Shown here piece after piece: positions 1 to 10,520 of a stretch of 64,000 nucleotides of DNA. The stretch covers positions 14,740,789 to 14,804,788 of the forward strand of contig JALMQS010000153.1 of the NCBI GenBank assembly GCA_024734495.1, written 5' to 3'. The stretch's first letter is position 1; the number at the start of each line of letters is the position of its first letter. This stretch comes from Forficula auricularia (Eukaryota; Arthropoda; Insecta; Dermaptera; Forficulidae). Below the pieces are notes generated by a model. That model searched no databases, was not told the origin of the DNA, and saw nothing but the letters and a program-made list of their open reading frames with translations. Both the position numbers and the translations under genes were made by a program.

Positions 1-1429
1 AAATACTTTCTATTTTTGACTATTCTCAAAATAATCATTCGATGAAAATTTTAAAAACCCTAAAAATAGAATATACTTTACGAACATTGTTTACTATGCA
101 GATAATTAATTAAAGTGCCATCTTTTAATGAATAATATCTAACTATCTAACTTAACATGGCTAGTGATTCAATATATGATGTTTTCTCGCTTGCTAAACA
201 AGCACAAAAATTCAATTTTAGACAAGACTGTAGGAGAAAATAAAATATCCCTTTTATATGACAGACCCCAAATACATATTCATAATTGAATATTATAACT
301 TTTCAATGATATTCTTAGCTTAGTTATTATTATTATTATTTATAGTCAAATTTAATTCAAGTTAAAAAAATTTGGATCGTAAAATAAAATTGGCGGTAAC
401 CAGCACCTGTTTCAAATAAAATATCGTTAACCAACCAACCAACCACCGAACCAAAAGGCGTGGATGTTCAACTCTATTCAAGATCGATCTTTAAAATTTG
501 AATCACTGATTTGTAAATCAAAAGTGGAACTATAAAAAAATAGAGTGCTAGAGCTTATTATACCTATATCAACTATCTGCATCGTTTGATCTTATATAGG
601 GATTATAATAAACAAAAAATAACAACAAAACAACAACCAACAACCGGTTGTCTGCTACTGAATTTCATTATTTTGTTGTTGTCAAATAAAAAACGTAGAC
701 AAATTTAATTTAGATAGACGATAGCTGCGTGTCTGTTAATACAATAATCATATTCTATGCATTTTATGAATGAAAAGAATTTCAGCCTGAAAATCGAACT
801 GATTTAGAAAGTATGCCATCTATATATAAGTCAAATTGAAATATTTATGAAATAATATAAAAAATATTTTATTAGAACACACCATTGACCAAATTTATTA
901 CGTTTCTATTTTTATGTATTAGATACAAGAGGAAATATTTTTAAAAATTGCTTAGACTGTCCCAAAGAAAAATAAAATATCTTTATTTTAAGGATAGTGA
1001 ATTAACCCCCCCCCCCACTCAAAATTAATTAACCTAAGGAAAATTCATTTAAAGGGACAGCTGTCTATTATATATTCAATTAATACAAAAAATGCATGCT
1101 TGAAAATGTCTGAAACATAGAGAAAACTAATTTTTGACCACAAATATTTGTGTATCTGAGACTATGTCATATGTCAGATCTCGAGAATGAAAGCTCGTTG
1201 AGAGTTCGTTTTGGAATTAAAAAATTGTAATTTTAATTGCAAACACTGAATGATTTTGGTATATATGTGTCAACAACATTAGTACTTTATTTCGAACTAT
1301 TTTAATTTTTACTAAAGAGTTCGAAAATAGCTTAATCTATTTGATCATACTCTTAATATTTTATTTACAGAGATCTTTGCTATAGGGAATTTTCAATTAA
1401 AATATTTTGTATTTTTATATTTTGACTGT
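1..1429. other. AT-rich sequence, nothing recognised
   Basis: Beyond the Sox exon 2, this should be intron if the gene continues left. I see only short simple repeats: ATT units near 326-341, CCAA units near 428, and a C run at 1006-1017. Confidence 0.5.
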
Positions 1430-1828
1430 ATATATGTTGCAGTAAAAACCCATTTTTAGTAAGAACGGGTTCCTTTGTGGCAACTAGAGTTTACTGATGT
1501 TGTTTGAGTTTGGTTCAAAGGTCTAGAATCTTCATTTTTGACATTCCGTCTCATTTTGGGTGTTTATTTTCAAAAAAATTTTTAAACGAAAATGTCAACA
1601 ATTACATCCTCTACAACTTTGCTTCTAATTTTTGAAATTTAGTCTAAAAATTTTTTAAAATAAACAACCAAAATGAGGCGGTAAGTCAAAAATGAAGATT
1701 CTAGACCTTTGAACCAAACTCAACCAACATCAGTAAAGTCTAGTTCCCATAAAAGTATTCAGTGAAACGCATTTTAACTAGTAAGAACGCATTCTTACTA
1801 AAAACTAGTTTTTACTGGAACATATATA
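1430..1828. repeat. Foldback element, family F1, copy 1
   Basis: The ends read TATATGTTGCAGTAAAAACC and, inverted, GTTTTTACTGGAACATATA. Almost the whole length is self-complementary, including the GGTTCAAAGGTCTAGAATC arm and its partner GATTCTAGACCTTTGAACC. Related copies lie at 3315-3697 and 27371-27738. There is no coding capacity. The ORF from 1762 is an artefact of the repeat. Confidence 0.8.
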
Positions 1829-2072
1829 CATATTTAACCTTCAAAATGTTTTGCCTATGGACCAGAAAACGGCCTGAGTTCAAGCCCTCTTACTGCAAAA
1901 ATTTGTCCGGCTATAAGCTAACCCTACAACAATTTACAGATTTACGCAGGATAGAATTTAGAGATATTTCTCTACAAATTTCAACCTCATTTTATTTTGT
2001 TTTTTAGATGGAATAGAAAAATGTATGATGAAAATAATTTTTCTTTTGTTATTCAACATTCCTTGAATTAAG

Positions 2073-2362
2073 CAGGGGTGTCCACTGAGGGGTGGGCTAA
2101 GACGGAAAGTTCGTCATTGAAATTTCTGGGAAGGGGTTGAAAATTGCTGCATTTTAGCATTATATCATTATATCATTATAATATAATGGCTAAAATGGAA
2201 CAATTATGCATATTATGCTCAAAATAAAAACGGTGAAGTCTTATAACTTAAACAAAAGGTAATAAAAAGCTTTTATAATTCTTTAGAAGTTAATAAAATG
2301 GGGGTACTTTTCATGAAACTGGGAGGGGGTTAGTCATGAATCTAGGGGGGAGGGGGCACCCC
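2073..2362. mobile_element. Short hAT-like non-autonomous element
   Basis: It begins CAGGGGTGTCC and ends AGGGGGCACCCC, so the ends are short imperfect inverted repeats (GGGGTG). It is flanked by GAATTAAG and AAATTAAG, a 7/8 match of the 8-bp length expected for hAT elements. The right end appears to lack a final TG. There is no coding capacity. Confidence 0.55.
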
Positions 2363-2709
2363 AAATTAAGGGAACATTTTTAGCTTGAAAACGAATTCTT
2401 TTTAGAATAATAGCTAAAATATTTCACTTTAAATTTTTATATCGGTTTCGTCTAGTATTAGAAATACAGCAATTAATTAATAAGATTATCATTCAGAAAA
2501 GCATGATCTGTAATGGATTTTTTACTTAATAATAAAGTTCAAGTACTTAGTTATAATATTATAAATATTAAAAGAAACATTGTATAATACATCTTTTTTT
2601 GACAACAGGTGGACGAAAGGGTTTCTTTTCCAAAATGGGTAATTTTGCAAAAGGGTGCAAAGTCTGTCTATTCATTAGGTATTTAAGAGTGTGCGTGTGA
2701 GTTGCCTAC

Positions 2710-2904
2710 CTGCTCGTAGGGCGTCCATGGGCACTGAAGGGTAAGGGATCGAATACGGGTAGCCCTCCTTGCGTAGCGTTTTGGGTTTTCTGCGGGGGCG
2801 GTATTTGTAGTCGGGGTGCTCTTTCATGTGCATGGCACGGAGTCGCTTGGCCTCATCAATGAACGGCCTCTTTTCGTCTTCGGTTAAGAGTTTCCATTCA
2901 GCAC
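2710..2904 (-). CDS. Sox21b: SoxB2 transcription factor, coding exon 2 (second half of HMG box)
   Basis: The exon is 195 nt and phase 1 at both ends. The minus-strand acceptor TATTCCAG precedes it and GAGCAG|GTAGGC ends it. Joined to the previous exon it restores Gly and continues [20 protein letters not shown], then [18 protein letters not shown], which completes helices 2 and 3 and the basic tail of an HMG box. Downstream residues include [13 protein letters not shown] and [15 protein letters not shown] tail of this kind after the box is what I recall for insect Sox21 proteins rather than SoxN or Dichaete. If the donor were not used, the frame would hit a stop 11 codons on ([11 protein letters not shown]), giving a very short C-terminus. 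I favour splicing to an exon outside the window, because SoxB2 proteins normally have a longer C-terminal regulatory region. Confidence 0.95.
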
Positions 2905-3250
2905 CTGGAATACAAAATTACACTCACTTAAAATCGACGAAAGAATAAATAAAATTTAAAGACATATTTTTTTCAAGTCAAAATTATTAAAATTTACATC
3001 TTATAAGTATAGATTTTAGAAAAATAGTATTATCCGAGTAAATGCCACGTTTCAACATTTCATGACAAAAATATTCAATCCTAAAAGTGAATAAATGATG
3101 TTGTCCTCTGCTTGATGCAAATATAGACATATGTATGACGAATTCGTTTGTTATGTGAACAGTTTGCTAAAACGATAATGCAAATTTACTTATATCCAAT
3201 GGGGTATTTAAACCCATAAGAAATAACAGAAAAAATATTTATAATTAAAA

Positions 3251-3291
3251 AGACTGATGGTGAGACTCAAATCTTTGAAAATATAGTCTTT
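3251..3291 (+). ncRNA. Degenerate hammerhead-like motif (family B)
   Basis: AGA, CTGATGG (last core base altered), then GAAAATATAGTC and TTT. The 12-nt GAAA-to-C block has the same length as in better copies. The core substitution predicts no activity. Confidence 0.35.
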
Positions 3292-3314
3292 AATATAATA
3301 GGTAGGTATATATA

Positions 3315-3697
3315 ATATATATGTTGTAGTAAAAACTCGTTTTTAGGAATAACGGGTTCTTACTAGTTAAAATGCGTTTCACTGAATACCTTTGTGGCAA
3401 CTGAGAGTTTACTGATGTTGGTTGAGTTTGGGCCAAAAGTCTAGAATCTTCATTTTTGAACTTTTCAAAAAAATTTTAAACCAAAATGTCAAAAATTACA
3501 TCTTCATTAGAAGCAAAATTGTAGAAGATGTATTTTTGACATTTTCGTTTAAAATTTTTTAAAAATAAACACCCAAAATGATGCGGGAGGTCAAAAATGA
3601 AGATATTAGACCTTTGGACCAAACTCAACCAACATCAGTAAATTCTAGTTGCCACAAAGGTATTCAGTGAAACGTGTTTTTACTGCAACATATATAC
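3315..3697. repeat. Foldback element, family F1, copy 2
   Basis: Same layout as copy 1, with internal arms such as TTCACTGAATACCTTTGTGG and its inverse. It lies between the inverted ends (3099-3127 and 3724-3757) of the family-B element described below, so it was probably inserted into that element. Confidence 0.8.
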
Positions 3698-4232
3698 ATA
3701 TTTTACTCGTTAAATTTTTATGTATATATTTATTTGCATCAAGCAGAGGACAACATCTGTGATTTCTGTTTATGAGTTTTTGATGTAATTGGTATATTGT
3801 ATATTGTTAATAGAAAAATGTAAGTTACTCATAATCATTGGTTTTAATATCTCTTCACTCCCAAAAGTATATCTTTAGAATTTATCAACTTGGTGGAAAA
3901 ATAGAAATGTATAAATGATAGATAATTTTTATTACCTCAAGGTTTTTTTCACCCCTTGGAAATTGGAACTAGTTTACAATTCCCAAGGGAATTAATATAA
4001 CCCTTCTGATATGTAAAAAACATTATCTATAACAGCTTGGATTCAGTAGATTTCTCGTGATATTCCTTATAGTATTGAACAGTTTTTAGTAATATCAATC
4101 TAGTAGATATATGTAGGTATTTAAATCTTTAAAAAAAAATTCTCGTTTTATATGAACTTTGGTGTGAATAGAAAAATAAATAAATTTTCTTAATTTTTAA
4201 GGAACTTGGTGTTGGTTCTAAATTAAACATTT

Positions 4233-4327
4233 TAATTAAGAGTTAATTAAAAATACTTGGTAGGTTTCACTTAAATCAAATAAATTTGTGTGAAACCTAC
4301 CAAATATTTTTTAATTAACTCTTAATT
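4233..4327. repeat. Short palindrome, about 37-bp arms
   Basis: Left arm 4233-4270 and right arm 4290-4327 are nearly perfect complements (GGTAGGTTTCAC against GTGAAACCTACC), with a 19-nt loop. The GAAACCTACC word and nearby GTGTTGGTTC resemble the flanks of the palindrome at 5613-5854. Confidence 0.75.
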
Positions 4328-5685
4328 TTTCTTATTATAAACAAGATATTTCGACTCCAGCTTCTAGTTTTTAAAAATCATTTTAAACGATCTTTAGTGT
4401 ATATTGAAAATTAATTAAATTTTCCTATTAAAAACACAGCATACCGGTTGTAACTTTTGGAGTTGTTGATATTTATCATTAGAATTTTATTTTTCTAGTT
4501 TACGCTGATCTTTGTTAATTTAAATCTCATTTTTTTTATTAATTAAAAAATTTATTTATTGATTTTTCCTGTCAATATTTGCTATACTGTTAGTTCTACT
4601 TCTGCCCATTTCCTATAAAAAACAAGTTGATTTTTATTATTATTTTTATTATTTTAATTTTTAATGATATGTGAAAGTCGCATGCACTCTGAATTTAATT
4701 CCAATAAAAATTTCACTTTATCTTTGCCTATGACAGCTGAGCTGTTGATTCGGAAGCCAAAACTAGTCCAATCAGAATCGCCTTTATTACGTGATCTAAT
4801 TGGAAAATCACGTCGATAAAATAGAATGGACACTTTCAAATATGGACTGAATTAATTTAGTAAAGAAATTTAAATTCAGCTTTTTAATCATTATAGGTAC
4901 AATAAATAGAATCAGGAATTTCTTTATTTGAATTTGTATGTTGATATTTTTACAGATCTTATACGTTTCAAGGTTCCGAATGGGCTTAAAAGAATGGGTT
5001 TTAGAAAATGTTGGTGCCTGAGTGAGTGAATTTTTGACTAAAGGACAAGAATGGGACCAGAAGGATGAAAAAAATTAAGTTGTTTATTCTGGCAGTAGTA
5101 CTTTTAGTTTTTCCAAAATTATTTATAAGCAGTTATAAAGCCATTTTAATAAAAAAAAATAATTAAGCAAACAGACCTACAAGGCTACAAAAACGTTTTT
5201 TTATGATCAATTATAAAAAGTCATTTTTATAACGATTATTTTTTCTATCTGTATAGTGTTTCAAAATTGTTATTTTTAATATACCTAAATTTATTTACTT
5301 TTTGAAATGTTGATATAATCTAAAAAAACTACCGAAATTAAGTACCTACTCTAAAAAATGGAGAAGAATTATCTACCAATAGAGATTTGAAAATTGTAAA
5401 ATATAATGTTTTTCTTTACCTACATATTTTCTGTATCTAAATTCATTATTCAAAAAATTATTCCTTCACACATCAGTCTAATATAGGGAAATAATTAGAA
5501 AAACTTAAATTAAATTGAATTTTTTTGTGTTTAGCAATGTTCGAAACGTAAATAAAGATCATTTTTCAAAAATAATAAAAATGTTTCACCTTGAACCAAC
5601 ACTTATATCTACAGATAATAAGTAAAAATATATTTTTCTAGGTGGGTTTCACAAATAAAACAAATATATGTTTTGAGTTTTTTAT

Positions 5686-5724
5686 CTCGATATATATTTC
5701 GGGTTATGAGCCCATCATCAGGAG
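5686..5724 (-). ncRNA. Hammerhead-like motif, family A, minus-strand copy
   Basis: Mirror copy in the left arm of the palindrome, with identical core (CTGATGA ... GAAA) and stems. It lies on the sense strand of the Sox primary transcript. Confidence 0.55.
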
Positions 5725-5743
5725 TTACAGTTTTCTTTTGTAA

Positions 5744-5782
5744 CTCCTGATGATGGGCTCATAACCCGAAATATATATCGAG
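5744..5782 (+). ncRNA. Hammerhead-like motif, family A, plus-strand copy
   Basis: Order: CTC (stem I), CTGATGA (core), one unpaired T, GGG-CTCATAA-CCC (stem II), GAAA, TATATAT forming a two-pair stem III with a 4-nt loop, C as the cleavage base (5779), then GAG closing stem I. Every core position of a type I hammerhead is present except that canonical ribozymes lack the extra base before stem II. Confidence 0.55.
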
Positions 5783-6339
5783 ATAAAAACTCAAAACATA
5801 TATTTGTTTTATTTGTGAAACCCACCTAGAAAAATATATTTTTACTTATTATCTATTAAAATGTTTCACCTAGAACCGACACCTAATTCTTTAAAGATTA
5901 CTTATATCTACTTAAAAGTTATCATTTTTCAAGGTTGGTGTTGTATGTGGGTCTTGTTTTTGATATCAATATCAACTTAATAAAGAAAAGCCAGAGAGAA
6001 AGGACATTCTGATGTCAAAATATTTGTATTTATATTTTGTATTTTTCAAAACAAAGAATTGGTCTGATTTGATATTACTAGGTATATTATATTTAAAACT
6101 TCTGGTTCAAAAATGCAGAGAATCAGAAAAAAATTGATTTATCAAATGACGAGTTATCGTTCAGTTAATAACTAAGGAGCTTATTCTCTCATATTTTGTA
6201 TAAATAAAGTCATTCTGTTCACCAAGTTTCAACTTTTTAGCTCAAACCGTTCACAAACGTAATATAAACATAGTGTACCGAGTCTTGAAAATGTTTTTAT
6301 TTTATTCGATACGCAGGATTCGTTTAGTAGGTAGTGAAT

Positions 6340-7060
6340 TGACACACATTTTTTTACTTTACCATACAGGTGCATGAAAAAAGTGTTTTTTTGCTTCTTT
6401 TTTTCGAAATATCTCAAAAACGGCGGGAACTATTTTGATAAAAAAAAAATGGGGTGAAATCATCGCATTTCGCTCTACAAAAAAGCCCTAATAAGTGAAC
6501 ATCGAAAAATTATATTTTTCGAGATAATAACTGTTTTGTCAAAATGTCTGTTAGTCTATTAGTCTGTTATTCTGTTAGTCTGTGCGTTACCAAATTTTGT
6601 CGACGAGCTAGCTCCAAAACTAGTGTGAATATCAAAACCAAATAGCACACGTAGTTTTGGTGCATTGAGGTTAAGAGCCGATTAGATTTTGGAGCATATC
6701 GACCCAAAATTAAGGGGGGGGAGGTAAGCATTTAAAATTATAATATTTTCAAACTAAAAAAACAAGAAAAATGAAATATACTATAAAATGAACATATAAT
6801 ATCGAAAATATTTTTTTTCTGGAGCCAAAATTAAGGGGGGGGGAGGGGGTCAAAAAATGAAAATCTTGGCCCTTGGACCAAACTCAACCAAATTTTGTAT
6901 ACATAATCAGTGAGCTACCAGAAGTGTAAAAATGCAAAAAGTAACCGCCCAAAATGGGGGGGGGGCAAAATTTGCTTATTGTGTTAAAAAATGTCTGGAA
7001 AGTGGAGAAAAATCATTTTCACCCATAATTTTTGTCTGTCTCAGTGTGTGGATCTGTGGA
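6340..7060 (+). repeat. Dispersed repeat family G, copy 1
   Basis: Non-coding repeat with hallmark words CGAAATATCTCAAAAACGG, TCTGTTAGTCTG and ACCAAACTCAACCAAATTTT. Related copies lie at 28925-29430 (plus) and, inverted, at 19430-19930, 37680-38030, 40110-40640 and weakly 15470-15660. There are no terminal repeats or coding sequence, so I cannot name its class. Confidence 0.65.
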
Positions 7061-7539
7061 TGTGTATCCAGATACCCAGGACAACTTAAGAACAAAAAGT
7101 CGTAGAAAGTTAGTTTTTGTTCTAATTTCGAATGCGGAGAAATGATTAGATTTCGGGCTTTCTAACTCCAGATCTTCCCGATAAAAAGATTCAAAAATTA
7201 TTATTTTTTGAGATTTTAATCCATTTATATAGAAAAAAAAATTGAAAAAGTTTTGAATTAAGTACCATTTAATATATTTTTTTTTTCATTTCATTCACTG
7301 AAACTTCTACAGTGTACCGAATCTTAAAAAAGTTTCGATTTTCTTTTAATTCTGTATTGGAAATTTGTTCCTTGCTGGGGAGATCATCTCTTTATTCTTT
7401 TAATTAACTCTATCTTATGGTTATTTATGGATGGTGTATTTATTTATATATTTATCAATTCATATACTTGTTCAATGGAGACTTTTTACTTGTTATTTAG
7501 TAATTTAATGTTAAATGAATATGTTTGATAAACAAGGAT

Positions 7540-8000
7540 TGTCTAAATCCTCTTCCCCCCATATCTCTCTTTTTAGTTAAATAAAAGAATCCATTGAAAA
7601 GATCTCTCTCTGTCTAGCTCGCTCTTTCCTCCATAAATCATTTTTAATTAAAATGTTATATAAAATTGTATTCTATTGAATAAAAAAAAAAAAAAGAAAA
7701 AGATTGGGGAGGAGAAAAGTTGTTTTGAAAAGATGGCTGGCGGTTGTGCTGGTCGGTTCATTGATTTTATTATAATAAAAAAATAAAAAAAGGAGGACGA
7801 CGACATCTTTAGGATATTTAGTCACCGGAGAGATGTACAAACAATAAAAGAAAAGGTGGCAAAAAAATGAAATCCAACACTGTCGCCCTTATCAACGCAA
7901 CGGGCTTTTAGGGGGGATGAAAATGGTCGTAAATTCATTTCAACTCCACAATTCTTACGCTCCTTTGGCATAATCCATTTAGAAAGGAAACTAAATAATT
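7540..8000. other. GC-richer unique stretch, possible intronic enhancer
   Basis: The sequence departs from the surrounding repeat style. It has CT-rich runs, AACAATAAA (a Sox-type ACAAT word, about 7841), GGTCGGTTCATTGATTTTA and CTTTGGCATAAT (POU-like). I find no second copy in the window. Regulatory role is inference only. Confidence 0.25.
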
Positions 8001-8366
8001 GGGTAGGTTTGGAAACGATCAAGGGAGAAGAAAAGCAGATTGTTTAGAAAATGTTGCTGACCTAGACCCTTCGAAACGTTATAAGAGAGTCGAACAAAAA
8101 AGATATAAGTATTGCTTTCCAGTTAAAATCTTACAATCAAAATTTCATTGCATTAAAATTATTTATATCAATAATTATAAACTCAAAATAAATAGTGTGG
8201 ATAATTTTCATTTATTCTACCCCTCCATTTTTAGAGAAAAATAGTGAAATTCATTTCATGAATTTGAAATGACTTTTCTCATAATTTTGCGATTGATATT
8301 GAGAATAATTATGAATGTTATAGTACAAAATCCCGACTTAGGTGGATCTTCACCTATCGAGTTTCC

Positions 8367-8517
8367 CGAGGGGTGAACAGCGATTGGAATTAGGTGTACA
8401 CGTCTTTGGAATTATTTTGGAATTCATTAGATAATGTCCCTTTTCATCTATTGCTTTCTACTTGAAAATGAAAGTGGAAGTAGGTGTACACGATATTAGG
8501 TCGCGGTTCACCCCTCG
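8367..8517 (+). mobile_element. MITE family M1, copy 1 (151 bp)
   Basis: Terminal inverted repeats are CGAGGGGTGAAC and GTTCACCCCTCG. Flanking 8-bp duplications GAGTTTCC (8359-8366 and 8518-8525) are identical. The 8-bp length points to a hAT-type transposase acting in trans. The body contains GGAATTAGGTGTACAC and its inverse. Confidence 0.9.
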
Positions 8518-9240
8518 GAGTTTCCTTCGGCGGCCCTCTTGCTAGCCAAGGAGTTACATTATAAACGTAAGTTAGAAGAATCTGATGCAAATATGAAATT
8601 TCATAATAATCCCTTCGGCCGTTTTTAACAGAATCGTGAGCAATTTTTCGCGGAAACCACGGAAACATACAGACAGATAGACATACAGGAATTTTGTTGA
8701 GGGTGTTTTCGTTCATAACTTTGCTTGAAACGTGTGCAACCAAAATTTGGCGTGAATTGGACCAATGTAGGTACAGACAAAACCTTAATTTTATATATAT
8801 AGATTTATAAACAAAACTTGTAGGGTCGACATCCAATTTTCTTGCATAGCTGTTTTATCTAATTTATTAGATTTTTTTTTAATTATCTATATTTTCATAT
8901 ATAACAATAAAAGAAACTCTATAATTACAAAATACTAATTCGAAGTTACCTGTTGATACCCTATCTACCTGGACTTATGAAGGGAAAAAAGAAGGCGACC
9001 CAACTTTGTCATTATAATATATTACTCTCGATTGGTAATATAATTTTCCGGAAACAACTGGATAACTGCATTTATGTAATAAAATTAATAACTTTAATTT
9101 CTTACTAAAAATAGCTATGCAGGGAAATTGGATGTCGACCTTATCAAGTTTTGTTTATTAATACATTATATTATCAAAATATTAATTTCACTAGGAAACT
9201 CCATAGGTGAAGGTCGTCCTAAGTCGAGATCATAGACTAT

Positions 9241-9417
9241 TAGGTAAAATAGCTTATTTACATAAAATTTCAGTGGTTCAACGGCGGGCACACGTAAAAC
9301 GGTCGCCGGGCGGCATGGTGCCCGCGAGCATAGGGTTGGAGACCCCTGGTTTAAAGTAAAAAAAAAAAAAATTGTACATGTGAATAAAATTTTATGTAAA
9401 AACGCTATTTTACCTAA
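9241..9417. mobile_element. Small inverted-repeat element with GC-rich core
   Basis: The ends TAGGTAAAATAGC and GCTATTTTACCTA are inverted, extended by ACATAAAATTT and its partner, giving arms of about 30 bp. The core contains a GC-rich hAT-like end fragment (GGGTTGGAGACCCCTG, about 9334). It interrupts the right arm of the 8248-9488 inverted repeat. Confidence 0.65.
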
Positions 9418-9926
9418 CATTCATAATTATTCTCCAAATCAATCGCAAAAATGTGAGAAAAGTCATTTCAAATGCATGAAATGAATATCAATATTTTTTA
9501 CTCTATCAACTTTTGAACTCCGTTTTGTGCTATTAGGGGAAATTAAAATTATTTACAAGTCATTAACTCAGGTTTAAGTATTTTTTTTTTTCAATTTGAA
9601 ATCAAGTGTAAATTTCTCTCAAACAGAAAATTTAATCCTGTGATCGAATTCTGAGCTACTAGTAGTTAGAATTTGGGTGTTTTGTGTTTTATAACAGGTG
9701 AACACACATTCTAGCCATAATACTGACAAATCAATTCTCAAAGAAACACCAATCAGAAAAATTTATAACTAAAACCGCCTACAATTTTTAAAAATTTGAA
9801 AAGAAATAAAAAGAAATCATATTTCGAAAACTACAAAATATCGCGTTACAACATGCGGGCTCAAACGATGGGTATTAGTGTCCCGTGACCACAGACCTTC
9901 GCTGGTACAGCCTGTATAGGTATAAG

Positions 9927-10068
9927 CGAGGGGTAAACCGTGACCTAATATCGTGTATACCTACTTCTACTTCCACTTACATTTCCAATTAGAAGACAAT
10001 AGAAGAAGGAGAATTTCTAATGAATTCCAAAATAATTCCATATAATTCCAAAGACGTGTACACCTTTT
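9927..10068 (-). mobile_element. MITE family M1, copy 2, truncated
   Basis: Begins CGAGGGGTAAACCGTGACC and runs to GACGTGTACACC, inverted relative to copy 1. The distal end and its target duplication are lost. It is followed by a T run. Confidence 0.7.
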
Positions 10069-10119
10069 TTTAATGATATTAATGTGATATTAATATTCAA
10101 AAAATATTTAATTAACTAG

Positions 10120-10520
10120 TGTAAACGCTGCATGGATTCCAAGCAGGGAGGAAAGATAGATAAAAAAATCTCATCTGAGATTGAATTTCACGCATTTTGG
10201 TTCCATATTAGAGCGATTTCTCTCGCTGGTTTCAGTTCCATGAAAAGAGTTTCTGAAATAGTAGCGGGGTAGGGGGGAGAAAATTTACCGGATGTCGATC
10301 TTGAATCGAAGATAACCTTCGAAGAAGGACCTCCCGATTGGTTGGGTTTCAGGTACCAATCCTGGATCGGAAATTCGTCACGGGACATTGAACAATCAAA
10401 GAGCAGCAGCAGCCGAAAAGTTCAAAGCCACTTCCCTTGACACTCAAGGCATCCACCCTGAAAACCTCCAACCACGATTAGGGTTTAATCGAGGAGATAT
10501 ACTAGAATGGTTTACAAAAT
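10120..10520. other. GC-richer stretch of unknown nature
   Basis: Contains CGGATGTCGATCTTGAATCG, AGCAGCAGCAGCCG and CCTCCAACCACGATTAGGG. The 66-codon minus-strand frame here (10188-10388) shows no domain I recognise and no splice support. It could be a regulatory island or an old repeat. Confidence 0.2.

Larger units (their letters stand above)
3099..3757. mobile_element. Family-B element bounded by CCTCTGCTTGATGCAAAT ends
   Basis: The ends are inverted copies of one another: GATGTTGTCCTCTGCTTGAT at the left and its reverse complement at the right (to 3757), about 28 bp. Single copies of this end recur at about 26890, 27130, 27830, 31526, 51775, 52562 and 60068. Inside are a worn hammerhead-like motif (3251-3291) and foldback F1 copy 2. 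Confidence 0.6.
5613..5854. repeat. Long near-perfect palindrome with a hammerhead-like motif in each arm
   Basis: The arms (5613-5727 and 5740-5854) are about 115 nt long with only isolated differences and a 12-nt centre. The outer part carries GGTGGGTTTCAC. Flanking words (ATGTTTCACCTTGAACCAAC) recur near 37570, 5860 and 42810. The high arm identity suggests a recent origin or repair by conversion. Confidence 0.9.
8248..9488. repeat. Large inverted repeat with insertions in both arms
   Basis: 8248-8319 matches the inverse of 9419-9488, 8330-8366 matches the inverse of 9188-9240, and 8800-8850 matches the inverse of 9108-9160. The left arm is interrupted by the MITE at 8367-8517 and by unmatched sequence at 8526-8795. 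The right arm is interrupted by the element at 9241-9417. The centre is about 8850-9108. Confidence 0.75.

Noticed and set aside
1006..1017. C run and similar homopolymers (39066-39079, 43293-43302, 60901-60912)
   Set aside because: Simple homopolymer tracts, partly inside repeats; no function can be argued from sequence.
8444..8836. 130-codon minus-strand ORF
   Set aside because: It crosses the border of MITE M1 copy 1 and the neighbouring repeat; composition is repeat-like and no domain is visible.
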